Shown here: positions 9,387 through 18,284 of the stretch, one piece after another
How positions within the stretch are numbered: the stretch's first letter is position 1
Layout: every line of letters starts with the position of its first letter
NCBI GenBank assembly: GCA_029062985.1
Contig: JAIDPA010000231.1
Coordinates: 1-38,283 of the forward strand
DNA: 38,283 bases
Origin: Muribaculaceae bacterium
GTDB taxonomy: Bacteria; Bacteroidota; Bacteroidia; Bacteroidales; Muribaculaceae
Direction: 5' to 3'
Made by a program: the position numbers and the translations under genes
Notes under the pieces: generated by a model
Database searches by the model: none
The model's input: the letters and a program-made list of their open reading frames with translations, nothing else
What the model was told of the DNA's origin: nothing

Positions 9387-9962
9387 ATGAAAACTTTTGT
9401 CGTAGAAAATAATATTAAGGGGAAGTTGCCCGAGTTTTGGTATCACCTTCCGGATTCTGTCATAACTAATCCGGGGAAACCTTTCTACATTCCTGAATTT
9501 GCTCCCCATATTGAAGCTCATCTGACGTTAGTTCTTAAAGTGAACCGTCTCGGGAAATCAATAGCACAACGATTTGCTGAAAGATATTTTTCTGAAGTGG
9601 CAGTCGGAGTGCATTTCCGGGCTTCTGAATTACGTAAACAATTAATCGACAAAGGTCTTCCGGCAGATAAATCGTGGGCTTTCGACCGCTCTCTCATTTT
9701 ATCTGATTTTTATCCGAAAGATACTTTTCTTACGGATTCTCCTATATCGTTACTAAAAAATGGAGTAATTGAAAAAGAAATTCTGCCCGATTTCAGCAAT
9801 GATGCCATCGGAGCTGTCTTTCAAGCTGTTTCAAATGCCAATACGCTAAAGATAGGAGATTTGCTCCTCCCTTATCTTTCGGAAGGGATAAAAGTGGATA
9901 TAAATGATGTGATTGAGTTAAAGAAAGCCAATAAGACTCTCCTTCGTATCGAAATAAAATAA
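9387..9962 (+). CDS. Degenerate fumarylacetoacetate hydrolase (FAH)-fold protein
   Basis: The 191-residue protein follows the short FAH-family pattern known from this phylum: GKPFYIPEF, then LVLKVNRLGKSIAQRFAERY, then KGLPADKSWAFDRSL. FAH enzymes need acidic metal ligands in an E-x-E strand and in an (N/I)D-x-x-x-RD segment. Here those segments read IEAHLTLV and VGVHFRASEL, so both appear to have lost their acidic ligands. I therefore infer a protein that keeps the fold but is probably not a metal-dependent hydrolase. The family assignment is from recalled consensus, not a search. It ends 3 bp before porV, so the two are almost certainly co-transcribed. Confidence 0.7.
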   Translation: MKTFVVENNIKGKLPEFWYHLPDSVITNPGKPFYIPEFAPHIEAHLTLVLKVNRLGKSIAQRFAERYFSEVAVGVHFRASELRKQLIDKGLPADKSWAFDRSLILSDFYPKDTFLTDSPISLLKNGVIEKEILPDFSNDAIGAVFQAVSNANTLKIGDLLLPYLSEGIKVDINDVIELKKANKTLLRIEIK

Positions 9963-9965
9963 AAC

Positions 9966-11189
9966 ATGAAATTCCTGAAAAAATTTTCTTTCCTGACATT
10001 GGTGGCTCTTTTAGGGATAACCGAAAATGTCATGGCACAAAACGATATCAAAAACGAAGATTTCAATCCGGTCAATACAGGTGTTACCACACTGAGCATC
10101 ACTCCGGATGCGCGTGGTTCGGGAATGGGAAACCTCGGAGCTGCCACTGACCCGGATGTGAATGCTCAATTCTGGAATCCATCAAAATATCCTTTTACAT
10201 ACAGTAGAGGAGCAGTTGCCGTGTCTTATACTCCCTGGTTGCGGAAAATTGTCAATGATATTTTTCTGGCTGATGTCACAGGCTATTGGAAACCGGGCAA
10301 CAACGATATTCAGGCAATAAGTGCATCTTTCCGCTATTTCTCGCTCGGAGAATTCACTGCAGACTCTGATAATCCTGACGTCGCCGTTCAGACAATCAAT
10401 CCTTATGAATTTGCAATAGATTTTGGATATTCCAGAAAACTTTCTGAAAAATTTTCTGTAGCGTTAGTATTACGTTATATATTGTCTGACCTTTCTTTTG
10501 ATAACACACTCTCCGGAGAATCAAACACGGCTGCGAGTGCTTTTTCATTTGATGCCTCGGCATATTACGTCACCTATCCTATGGTCGGCAGAAACGAATG
10601 TCAGTTTGCATGGGGTGTGGATATTTCCAATATAGGTACAAAAGTCAGTTATGATCATGGTGCTACCTATGCTTACCTTCCTACCAATTTGAGGTTGGGA
10701 GCTCAGTTTATGTTTCCTGTGGCGGATTACAACACACTTTCATTCGGTCTTGACCTTAACAAACTTCTGGTTCCTACAATGCCTCGTCAGAAAGACTATG
10801 ATATGGATACCTTGGAAGGACAGACTGAATATGAAGAAGCGAGGGAGAAATGGGAAAATATGTCTCCCATAACAGGTATCTTTAAAAGTTTCACAGATGC
10901 TCCCGGAGGATTTTCAGAAGAATTGAAGGAGTTAGGAGTCTCTATTGGAGCTGAATATGCCTACAACCAGCAGTTTTTTGCCCGAATGGGCTATAACTAT
11001 GAAAATGCCATGAAGGGAGGAAGAAGCTATTTCACTTTCGGCGCGGGGTTTTCTTTGAATGTGGTGCAGCTGGATGCCTCATATATGCTCGCGACTGCCC
11101 AGAGTTCACCTCTTGACCAAACTCTGCGTTTCACACTCTCTTTCGATATGGAAGGACTCGGAGATTTATTCGGAAAGAAAAGAAGGTAA
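9966..11189 (+). CDS. porV: Type IX secretion outer-membrane shuttle protein PorV (LptO)
   Basis: PorV is a FadL-like outer-membrane barrel that shuttles cargo from the type IX translocon to PorU. The 407-residue precursor has a signal peptide (KFLKKFSFLTLVALLG, cut after VMAQ), the conserved segment after it (TLSITPDARGSGMGNLGAAT, then NAQFWNPSKY), a long series of amphipathic strands, and an aromatic C-terminal strand (RFTLSFDM) before a short tail. It is three bases downstream of the FAH-like gene and three genes downstream of porU. porU and porV are neighbours in known type IX genomes, and here rex and the FAH-like gene lie between them. Confidence 0.93.
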   Translation: MKFLKKFSFLTLVALLGITENVMAQNDIKNEDFNPVNTGVTTLSITPDARGSGMGNLGAATDPDVNAQFWNPSKYPFTYSRGAVAVSYTPWLRKIVNDIFLADVTGYWKPGNNDIQAISASFRYFSLGEFTADSDNPDVAVQTINPYEFAIDFGYSRKLSEKFSVALVLRYILSDLSFDNTLSGESNTAASAFSFDASAYYVTYPMVGRNECQFAWGVDISNIGTKVSYDHGATYAYLPTNLRLGAQFMFPVADYNTLSFGLDLNKLLVPTMPRQKDYDMDTLEGQTEYEEAREKWENMSPITGIFKSFTDAPGGFSEELKELGVSIGAEYAYNQQFFARMGYNYENAMKGGRSYFTFGAGFSLNVVQLDASYMLATAQSSPLDQTLRFTLSFDMEGLGDLFGKKRR

Positions 11190-11227
11190 GCTCAGTTTAC
11201 AAAACTTAATTATTTAATTCAAGAAAT

Positions 11228-11713
11228 ATGAAAACAAGGTTTCGTATAGGTCAGGGCTACGATGTTCATCGTCTTGTGGAAGAAAGGGAACTATGGATTT
11301 GCGGAATTAAACTACCTCACACTCACGGACTCTTAGGGCACAGCGATGCTGATGTTGCAATCCATGCTCTTTGTGATGCAATCCTTGGTGCGCTTGCATT
11401 ACGCGACATTGGCTATCATTTTCCGGATACGGATCCTGCCTATAAAGGAGCCGACAGTAAACTATTGCTTAGGGAGGTATGTCGTCTTATCCGTCAGAAA
11501 GGATGGGAAATAGGGAATGTCGACATTACAATAATGGCAGAGGCTCCAAAATTCAAGCCTCATATTGACGCCATGCGGGCTAAACTCGCTGAGGTGATGG
11601 AAATATCTGTTGATTGTGTCTCTGTAAAAGCCACTACCACTGAAGGTCTTGGTTTTACAGGCAGGAAAGAAGGCATTGCAGCTAATGCCGTAGCTCTTTT
11701 ATATGAACCTTAA
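11228..11713 (+). CDS. ispF: 2-C-methyl-D-erythritol 2,4-cyclodiphosphate synthase IspF
   Basis: IspF forms the cyclic diphosphate MEcPP in the non-mevalonate isoprenoid pathway; ispE of the same pathway is also in the window. The 161-residue length is standard. The zinc-binding DVHRL motif and the following histidine are in GQGYDVHRL, with [27 protein letters not shown] and [13 protein letters not shown] as the other family blocks. The gene ends inside the helicase start (11 bp overlap), so the two are coupled. An upstream AT-rich gap of 38 bp separates it from porV. Confidence 0.97.
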   Translation: MKTRFRIGQGYDVHRLVEERELWICGIKLPHTHGLLGHSDADVAIHALCDAILGALALRDIGYHFPDTDPAYKGADSKLLLREVCRLIRQKGWEIGNVDITIMAEAPKFKPHIDAMRAKLAEVMEISVDCVSVKATTTEGLGFTGRKEGIAANAVALLYEP

Positions 11714-13811
11714 TAATAAGCAACAGGAAGCAGTCGAAGCCACAGAAGGAAGAGTAAGAGTTGTGGCAGGAGCAGGTTCGGGCAAAACCCGTGTCCTGGC
11801 TCACCGCTATGCCTTTCTGGTGAATGATATTGGAATAAGCCCGGGCAATATTCTTTGTCTCACTTTTACTAACAAGGCGGCTCAAGAGATGAAACGGCGC
11901 ATCTCAACAATGGTCGACAGAGGGAGTGTGAATGATTTCATCTGTACCATCCATAGTTTTTGTGCCAAATTTCTGAGAAGAGAAATATATCGGATAGGTT
12001 ATCCGAAAAATTTTACCATTATTGACGAGGAAGATGGTAAGGTGCTTGCTCGTCAGGCAATGCAGGAATTCGGTGTGGACCGTCGCAAGACTACTGCCGA
12101 ACGTTTCCTGAAAGGGGTTGCTGCCCTTAAAGGTTACGAACCGACCCATTATATCCAGAAACATCTCCTTCCTTGTTCCTCTACCATTGCTCCGGATGCA
12201 ACTGTAAGATACCTAAAGCTGCAGCTTAAGCAATTTGCTCTCGATTATGACGACCTGCTCTATTTCACATTGTATATCCTGAACCATTTTGAGGATGCAC
12301 GGAAATATTGGACTGAGAAGCTCAACTATGTAATGGTGGATGAGGTGCAGGATTGTACAGGTGACGACTGGAAGCTGCTCCATGCCCTGACACAGCATCA
12401 TGGTAATCTTTTTGTGGTAGGCGATCCGGATCAGGCAATATATGAATGGAGAGGCGCAAACCCTAAAATTTTTGTTGACTTCAAAGCTAATACGGATATT
12501 ATCCTCAATCAGAATTACCGTTCTACTCCCGACATACTCGATGTCGCAAACCACATAATTGAGCACAACAAAAACCGTGTGAAAAAAGAACTTTTCACCA
12601 TAAAGCTCAATGAACGGCAAGGCGTTCACCTTCATTCCAAATCAGAAAAAGAGGAAGCAGAATTTATTGCGGAGCGCATTGAAGAGGGCGTAAAGGAAGG
12701 GATGAGATTCAGCGATTTCGCTATTCTGTATAGAAGCAGTTTTCTATCCCGACATCTTGAGCAGTCGCTTTTAAAACGACATATACCCTATTCTGTGTGG
12801 GGAGGAGTAAGATTTTTCGAACGCAAGGAAATAAAGGATGTGCTGAGCTATCTCAGAATGGTTGCAACTGATAACGACGACCTCTCTTTCAGACGTATCA
12901 TAAATCTCCCTGCCCGTAAATTCGGAGAAGCGTCCATGAAGGCACTCACAAAAATAGCGGAAGAGGAGCACATATCTCTCATGCAGGCGCTGCGTTCAAA
13001 CATTGACCTCAAACCCTTCAATAAGCCACAGCTACGCAATTTCCTCAATCTTATTGATGCAGCCCGTGAGCGTGTTGCAATTATGCCTGTGTCGGAACTC
13101 ACTGACTGGTTGCTGAAAGAATGCGGGCTGGCTGACCTCTATAGAAACGATGAGGAAGAAGAACGTCTCGAAAACCTCACCGAACTGATGAATTCCATGA
13201 AAGAGTTTGAGAATGGCAGGCTTGATGAAGGAGATGCCGACCTGATTTCCTATCTTCAGGAAATCGCCCTCTACACTAATGCAGACCGCACAAACGATTC
13301 TGAAAAAGTAAGGATGATGACCATCCATCAGTCGAAAGGTCTGGAATTTCCGGAAGTATTTGTTGTCGGTCTCACTGAAGGCATTTTTCCAAACCATCGC
13401 TCTATCAGGGAACGCCGTCAGGATGGAGAAGAAGAGGAAAGAAGACTGATGTATGTCGCAGTGACACGTGCCGAGAAGATGATATGGCTGTGTGAGTCGG
13501 AAGGATATATGAATGAAAACGGTGCTTTGAAATATCCATCGCGTTTTCTATCGGAAGTGCCGGAAGGGATGCTTAAAATTGAAGGCAATCTTGATCCTGT
13601 ATTAAAAGCAGGCACAGAAGGTCTGGTGTCAATGCTGAATAATGAACTCGGTCAAGGAGCAGAAGCGCCTCTTGCTCCCGGAACGAAAGTAAGTCATAAA
13701 GTATTTGGAGAAGGAATAATTGAAAGTTACGATGCTGCCTCCAAATCCTACAAAGTAAAGTTCGGAGGTTCAACCCGCAATCTCCTCGCCCGCGTCCTGA
13801 CAGTCATATAA
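11703..13811 (+). CDS. UvrD/PcrA-like SF1A DNA helicase
   Basis: This is an ATP-dependent 3'-5' DNA helicase of the UvrD/Rep/PcrA family. In 702 residues it shows the Q motif (LNNKQQEAV), Walker A (AGAGSGKTR, about residues 22-30), motif Ia ([13 protein letters not shown]), Walker B (VMVDEVQDC), motif III ([13 protein letters not shown]), motif IV (QNYRS), motif V ([14 protein letters not shown]) and motif VI ([13 protein letters not shown]). A PcrA-like Tudor-type tail follows ([17 protein letters not shown]). The DEVQD reading and the short length differ a little from classical UvrD, so I leave the symbol blank. It overlaps ispF by 11 bp and ends at a strong terminator. Confidence 0.92.
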   Translation: MNLNNKQQEAVEATEGRVRVVAGAGSGKTRVLAHRYAFLVNDIGISPGNILCLTFTNKAAQEMKRRISTMVDRGSVNDFICTIHSFCAKFLRREIYRIGYPKNFTIIDEEDGKVLARQAMQEFGVDRRKTTAERFLKGVAALKGYEPTHYIQKHLLPCSSTIAPDATVRYLKLQLKQFALDYDDLLYFTLYILNHFEDARKYWTEKLNYVMVDEVQDCTGDDWKLLHALTQHHGNLFVVGDPDQAIYEWRGANPKIFVDFKANTDIILNQNYRSTPDILDVANHIIEHNKNRVKKELFTIKLNERQGVHLHSKSEKEEAEFIAERIEEGVKEGMRFSDFAILYRSSFLSRHLEQSLLKRHIPYSVWGGVRFFERKEIKDVLSYLRMVATDNDDLSFRRIINLPARKFGEASMKALTKIAEEEHISLMQALRSNIDLKPFNKPQLRNFLNLIDAARERVAIMPVSELTDWLLKECGLADLYRNDEEEERLENLTELMNSMKEFENGRLDEGDADLISYLQEIALYTNADRTNDSEKVRMMTIHQSKGLEFPEVFVVGLTEGIFPNHRSIRERRQDGEEEERRLMYVAVTRAEKMIWLCESEGYMNENGALKYPSRFLSEVPEGMLKIEGNLDPVLKAGTEGLVSMLNNELGQGAEAPLAPGTKVSHKVFGEGIIESYDAASKSYKVKFGGSTRNLLARVLTVI

Positions 13812-13849
13812 AAAATGCACAGACTCAAAAATTGATGTCTGTGCATTTT
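13812..13849. terminator. Bidirectional intrinsic terminator between the helicase gene and dnaJ
   Basis: A perfect 13-bp stem, AAAATGCACAGAC paired with GTCTGTGCATTTT, encloses a 12-nt loop. The A and T runs at the ends provide a U-tract in both directions. It lies between the convergent ends of the helicase gene and dnaJ. Confidence 0.88.
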
Positions 13850-13875
13850 GCATAATCCTTATTTTTATATTCCGG

Positions 13876-15078
13876 TTACTCAACACCTCTGTTCTCCTTG
13901 TTGAAGATATGACGGAGACGGGAGAAGATTCTCTTCGCAGTTGATTCTGTCGGCACCACATTCGGAGCATCCTTAAGACTTTCTATGGCTGACTTCTCTG
14001 CGTCTGTCAATGCTTCAGGCACGTATACCATAACGTTTACAAGAAGATCGCCTTTTATGCTGCTATTCATCTGAGGAAGACCTTTTCCACGGAGTCGAAG
14101 CACCTTACCCGGCTGGGTTCCGGCTGCTATCTTCAGGCGTGCTTTACCATCCACTGTCGGGACTTCTGCCGATCCTCCGAGGGCAGCTGTCGGGAAATCA
14201 AGCATAAGATTATAGATAAGATCGTTGCCATCACGGATAAGATCAGGATTTTTCTCTTCCTGGATGACTATGAGAAGGTCGCCATTCACACCTCCATGTC
14301 GGGGAGCATTACCTTGTCCGCGGAGCGTGAGAGTCATGCCATCCTCAACACCGGCAGGTATGTGGAAGCTTACTATCTCCTCCTTCTTCTCTACACCCGT
14401 GCCATGGCAATAGCTACAAGGCTCGGTTATGACCTTACCTTCACCATTGCATTCGGGACAAACTGCCTCACTCTGCATTGCTCCGAACATTGTCTGCTGC
14501 ACTCTGTTGATGTAGCCCGTGCCGTGACAACGTTCACATGTATGGAAAGCTGTGCCATCTTTGGCACCCGTGCCCTTACAATGCTCACAAGCCACCTGAC
14601 GAGGAAGCTTCAGTTTCTTGTCGACACCATACATTATATCTTTAAGCGACACCTTTACAGTGATTCGCAGGTCTGTACCTTTGTTGACATGCTGACGAGT
14701 GCGTGCCCGACGCGAGCCACCCATATCGCCAAAAGGACTTCCACCACCCATATCGCCGAAAATATCGCCGAAGTGGGCGAAAATGTCCTCCATCGACATG
14801 CCGCCACTGCTGTAGAAACCACCTCCGCCACCGGCGCCACCGAAGCCCTGCGGACCCATATTATGACCGAACTGATCATACTTGGCACGCTTATCGGCAT
14901 CACTCAGCACATCGTATGCTTCAGCTGCTTCCTTAAATTTTTCCTCAGCTTCCTTATCACCCGGATTCTTATCCGGATGATATTTTATAGCCATCTTTCG
15001 ATATGCCTTTTTTATCTCATCTGCACTTGCGCTCTTGGAAACGCCAAGCACATCATAGTAATCTCTTTTTGCTGCCAT
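13876..15078 (-). CDS. dnaJ: Chaperone protein DnaJ (Hsp40)
   Basis: DnaJ delivers unfolded clients to DnaK and stimulates its ATPase. The 400-residue protein has an N-terminal J domain ([20 protein letters not shown], then YHPDKNPGD with the HPD motif), a Gly/Phe-rich linker, four zinc-binding CxxCxGxG repeats ([32 protein letters not shown]), and the C-terminal substrate-binding domains. This makes it a class I Hsp40. It lies 47 bp after grpE on the same strand and ends at the hairpin shared with the helicase gene. dnaK is not in the window. Confidence 0.97.
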   Translation of the reverse strand: MAAKRDYYDVLGVSKSASADEIKKAYRKMAIKYHPDKNPGDKEAEEKFKEAAEAYDVLSDADKRAKYDQFGHNMGPQGFGGAGGGGGFYSSGGMSMEDIFAHFGDIFGDMGGGSPFGDMGGSRRARTRQHVNKGTDLRITVKVSLKDIMYGVDKKLKLPRQVACEHCKGTGAKDGTAFHTCERCHGTGYINRVQQTMFGAMQSEAVCPECNGEGKVITEPCSYCHGTGVEKKEEIVSFHIPAGVEDGMTLTLRGQGNAPRHGGVNGDLLIVIQEEKNPDLIRDGNDLIYNLMLDFPTAALGGSAEVPTVDGKARLKIAAGTQPGKVLRLRGKGLPQMNSSIKGDLLVNVMVYVPEALTDAEKSAIESLKDAPNVVPTESTAKRIFSRLRHIFNKENRGVE

Positions 15079-15125
15079 CTCTTTTGTGGAATTTTTTTGT
15101 GTCTGTTATTCAATTCTTATGCTCA

Positions 15126-15740
15126 TTATTGAGCCACAACCACTTTTGCATGGCGAAGCACTTTATCATTAATGGTGTAGCCTTTTTCTACAGTGTCAAG
15201 AATCTTTCCTTTCTGAGCCTCATCAGCCACAGGCACTACTGAGATTGCCTCATGACGTTCTGTATCGAACGTATCATCAGAAGGATCAAACTCCTTGACT
15301 CCATTCATGGCAAGATATTTTTTAAGCTTATTATAGATAAGCACCATACCCTCTTTAATAGCTGTGCTGTCATCGGTGTTTTCCGATGCCTTTATGCCTC
15401 TCTCGAAATCATCCATAATCGGGAGAAGGCCTTTCAAGACATTCTCACCTGCATTCTTTATAATCTCACTTTTCTCTTTGAGTGTACGTTTACGGAAATT
15501 GTCAAAGTCTGCCATCAGGAAAAGATATTCTTTCTTCTCCTTTTCAACCTGCTTCTGAAGTTCCTCCACCTGACTTTCCAAAGTATTGACTTCTTCAACA
15601 GCCTCAGCTTCCTCTACTGTTTCCGCATCGGGCGCTACATCTTCTATACCGACACCCTGTTCTTCCGGATTGACAGATTCATTCATATTGGCAGCTTCTT
15701 GTTCGCTACCTTTATTGTCATAAAAATTATTATTTCCCAT
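15126..15740 (-). CDS. grpE: Nucleotide exchange factor GrpE
   Basis: GrpE drives ADP release from DnaK. The ORF track starts at 15998, but its first 86 residues overlap ispE and look non-coding; the real start is the ATG at 15738-15740, giving 204 residues that begin MGNNNFYDNKG. After a very acidic N-terminus (runs of Glu/Asp/Val) comes a long coiled coil (VEELQKQVEKEKKEYLFLMA), the family block DFDNFRKRT, and then the beta-domain with VKEFDPSDDTFDTERHEA and a final VLRHAKVVVAQ. grpE leads dnaJ in a heat-shock operon. ispE lies 118 bp upstream on the same strand. Confidence 0.96.
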   Translation of the reverse strand: MGNNNFYDNKGSEQEAANMNESVNPEEQGVGIEDVAPDAETVEEAEAVEEVNTLESQVEELQKQVEKEKKEYLFLMADFDNFRKRTLKEKSEIIKNAGENVLKGLLPIMDDFERGIKASENTDDSTAIKEGMVLIYNKLKKYLAMNGVKEFDPSDDTFDTERHEAISVVPVADEAQKGKILDTVEKGYTINDKVLRHAKVVVAQ

Positions 15741-15858
15741 AGCGGATTGATTTTTAAATTTACTTCTGCAAATATTTCGCCAAATTATGTTAAATCTGAC
15801 TTTTAACGACTGCACGGCGCTGTAAGACGCCGGAAAGCCTTTGTTTTGCTTATGTCGT

Positions 15859-16749
15859 CTATAATCCAAACAACCAAACACCGCTATAAGTTGACATAAA
15901 TTTGTCACGCAGACATTTTGCTGCCTCTTCCTCTCTGAATATGCCATAAATTGAAGAGCCGGAACCTGACATGGAGGCATAGACCGCTCCCCCTTCATAA
16001 AATTTTTCTTTCAGTTCGCGTAATTCAGGGTGATTGGGGAAGAGGGACTCCTCAAAATCGTTCACGACCATTTCCTTCCAGCGCTCAAGAGGAAGTTCAG
16101 GAAGAAAACGTAAATCAAAACTTGGCTTTTTTGGAGTAATTCCTGCGAATGCTTCTTTTGTAGAGATGCTGACATCCGGTTTTGCTATCAGAAGCCAATT
16201 CCCTCTTAGATTCAGATCAATAGGAATGAGCTTCTCCCCTACCCCCTCAGCAAAACAGGGCGTATTATATATAAAGAAAGGACAGTCAGCTCCTAATTTG
16301 AGCGCCATCTTTGCCAGCTGATTTTCAGAAAAAGGCTCATCAAACATTTCATTGAGAGCCATGAGGCAGAATGAGGCATCCGCACTCCCTCCCCCAAGTC
16401 CTGCCCCGTCAGGCAGATTCTTATCAAGAATAACATTTAGCTGACCTTGTTCCTCAGGCACACCATTCAACTCAAAATAGCTGCGTAAAAATAAAGTTGT
16501 GGCTTTTACTACAAGATTTTTCTCCGGAGAACATGCCAGACGTCGTCCCATCAGCTGAAAACGACATCCTGAAGGCTTACTCCTGTCAACTGAAAGTTCA
16601 AGTATGTCGTCAAACGGTTCAGGTTGCTGAGGCATGCCGTTTTCTATTCCGACCGGGAAAAAGACAGTTTCGAGATTATGATAACCATCTTCTCTCTTTC
16701 CTACTATGTTGAGACCAATATTTATTTTGGCATTTACAAATTTAATCAT
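15859..16749 (-). CDS. ispE: 4-diphosphocytidyl-2-C-methyl-D-erythritol kinase IspE
   Basis: IspE phosphorylates CDP-methylerythritol in the non-mevalonate isoprenoid pathway and is a GHMP-fold kinase. The 296 residues open with FVNAKINIGLNIVGKREDGY, which holds the substrate-contacting Lys and the HNLET block. The ATP-binding glycine-rich motif is LPDGAGLGGGSADASF, and the C-terminal MSGSGSSIYGIF motif is present. It lies 26 bp after the MATE gene on the same strand, so both are likely transcribed together. The 118-bp gap before grpE leaves room for a separate grpE promoter. Confidence 0.96.
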   Translation of the reverse strand: MIKFVNAKINIGLNIVGKREDGYHNLETVFFPVGIENGMPQQPEPFDDILELSVDRSKPSGCRFQLMGRRLACSPEKNLVVKATTLFLRSYFELNGVPEEQGQLNVILDKNLPDGAGLGGGSADASFCLMALNEMFDEPFSENQLAKMALKLGADCPFFIYNTPCFAEGVGEKLIPIDLNLRGNWLLIAKPDVSISTKEAFAGITPKKPSFDLRFLPELPLERWKEMVVNDFEESLFPNHPELRELKEKFYEGGAVYASMSGSGSSIYGIFREEEAAKCLRDKFMSTYSGVWLFGL

Positions 16750-16775
16750 TCCGTAAAATTTTTAAGTTTAGCAAA

Positions 16776-18110
16776 CTAATTGAATTTAAAATATCTGCCT
16801 AAAGATGATTTCCATAATAAAGCGAGCACAACTCCTCTCATAAGCAGATATGATAAAAAAGCTATCCATATCATCCGGTTGCTTCCTACGTCGATATATA
16901 TTCCTCCTTTCCCTAATCTTATAAATGCCACTACAAAAAATATCGCCGATGCAAGAATAGTGGCTATCATCATCCGGCGTGTATCCGTGATGCCGACAAA
17001 GAATCCGTCATAAATAAACGCCCAGGCAGAGACTATAGGAATAAGGGAAATCCAGATAGTCATGTCAGTTACACCCTGCCTTACATTTTCACTGTCAGAA
17101 AGCAAATCAGCCACTGCTCCGCTACCTAAACCATAGGCAAGGGAGAACACAATAGCCATTGACAAGGTCCAACATAAAAGAGCTTTAAAGAATTTATGAA
17201 GCATCTCCTTATCTCCGGCTCCTGCCCACCTTCCTATAAGTGCCTCCCCACTGAAAGCGAATCCATCCATAAAGAAGGAAAAGAATTGGAAGAACTGCAT
17301 AATCACAACGTTGACAGCCAAAGTCAGTGCTCCCAAACGTGCTCCGGCAGCTGTAACACCCATAGTCACAGCTATGATGCATGCCGAACGGAAAAAGAGA
17401 TTACTGTTGACAGAGAAAAATCTTTTTAACCCGGCTTTTTGAATCACATCTCTGAGCGGACACCACATACCTTTTCCACGACGCATGATGACCACACAAA
17501 TTATAGCAATTCCGAGTCCTGCCCAATTTGAGATAAGAGTGCCCCAAGCCACCCCACTGAATCCTATCCCGCAACTGAAGACAAGCAGAAAGCTCGCCAC
17601 AATATTTATTACATTAACGGCTATCGCAATAATCATAGGATAGAATGTTGACTGCATGCCGACAAACCATCCACTGACCGCCATGACACCCAATAATGCT
17701 GGAGCGCCCCATATCCTTATCATAAAATACTCCCTGACATTCTCATTGACATCCTCTTGTGCCCCTATCAATCCTGACAGAAGATCAAACAAAGGAATCT
17801 GAAAAAGAATCAGAAAAGCTCCCGCTACCAAGGCTATAAGAAGAGACTGTGTAAATATTTTCTTCACTCCCTCATCATCTCCGGCGCCGAAAGCATTAGC
17901 AGTGAGTCCGGTGGTGCCCATCCTTAAGAAGCCGAACAGCCAGAACACCACGTTGAGCATCACAGACCCCACGGCTATGGCGGCAAGATATAATTCTGAG
18001 CCAAGATGTCCGGAAATGGCAGTATCACACAATCCAAGAAGCGGCACAGTGATATTGCTCACTATGGCAGGCACACTCAGCCGAAGAATCTGTCTGTTTA
18101 CGTAATTCAA
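16776..18110 (-). CDS. MATE family multidrug/efflux transporter (DinF-like)
   Basis: This is a 444-residue inner-membrane protein with about twelve hydrophobic segments arranged as two six-helix halves, typical of MATE exporters that use Na+ or H+ gradients. The N-terminus reads ILRLSVPAIVSNITVPLLGL, followed by TAISGHLG and FLRMGTTGLTANAFGAGD, which are conserved in the DinF branch. The substrate cannot be told from sequence. No regulator is adjacent. ispE follows 26 bp downstream. Confidence 0.92.
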   Translation of the reverse strand: MNYVNRQILRLSVPAIVSNITVPLLGLCDTAISGHLGSELYLAAIAVGSVMLNVVFWLFGFLRMGTTGLTANAFGAGDDEGVKKIFTQSLLIALVAGAFLILFQIPLFDLLSGLIGAQEDVNENVREYFMIRIWGAPALLGVMAVSGWFVGMQSTFYPMIIAIAVNVINIVASFLLVFSCGIGFSGVAWGTLISNWAGLGIAIICVVIMRRGKGMWCPLRDVIQKAGLKRFFSVNSNLFFRSACIIAVTMGVTAAGARLGALTLAVNVVIMQFFQFFSFFMDGFAFSGEALIGRWAGAGDKEMLHKFFKALLCWTLSMAIVFSLAYGLGSGAVADLLSDSENVRQGVTDMTIWISLIPIVSAWAFIYDGFFVGITDTRRMMIATILASAIFFVVAFIRLGKGGIYIDVGSNRMIWIAFLSYLLMRGVVLALLWKSSLGRYFKFN

Positions 18111-18226
18111 AATCGTTTTATTATATGGGTTTATTCTACTTTCACTACACCATGCTGAATTTAACAGCAGGCTCTTTCAAACCTTAAACCGGCTCGTGAA
18201 ACTCAAGATGATTGTTTATATAACGC

Positions 18227-18257
18227 AGAGAGGTATGCCTCTATGACATACCCCTCT
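18227..18257. terminator. Hairpin downstream of the S9 peptidase gene
   Basis: AGAGAGGTATG at 18227-18237 pairs with CATACCCCTCT at 18247-18257, 11 pairs with one G-U or mismatch depending on strand, around a 9-nt loop. It lies 28 bases past the stop of the peptidase gene on the minus strand. There is no real U-tract on that strand, while a T-rich stretch follows on the plus strand. A role as terminator or transcript-end stabiliser is an inference. Confidence 0.5.
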
Positions 18258-18284
18258 TATTTTTATTGTCTGAAAGAAGAGATT

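Noticed and set aside
12213-12635. 140-residue minus-strand ORF inside the helicase gene
   Set aside because: Antisense shadow of motifs II-III of the helicase; no recognisable domain.
14296-15132. 278-residue plus-strand ORF opposite dnaJ
   Set aside because: It is the antisense shadow of the zinc-finger and Gly-rich part of dnaJ; the minus strand has full family motifs and the shadow has none.
15741-15998. N-terminal extension of the grpE ORF
   Set aside because: It overlaps ispE, lacks the acidic GrpE start, and reads like non-coding sequence; the ATG at 15740 gives a normal GrpE.
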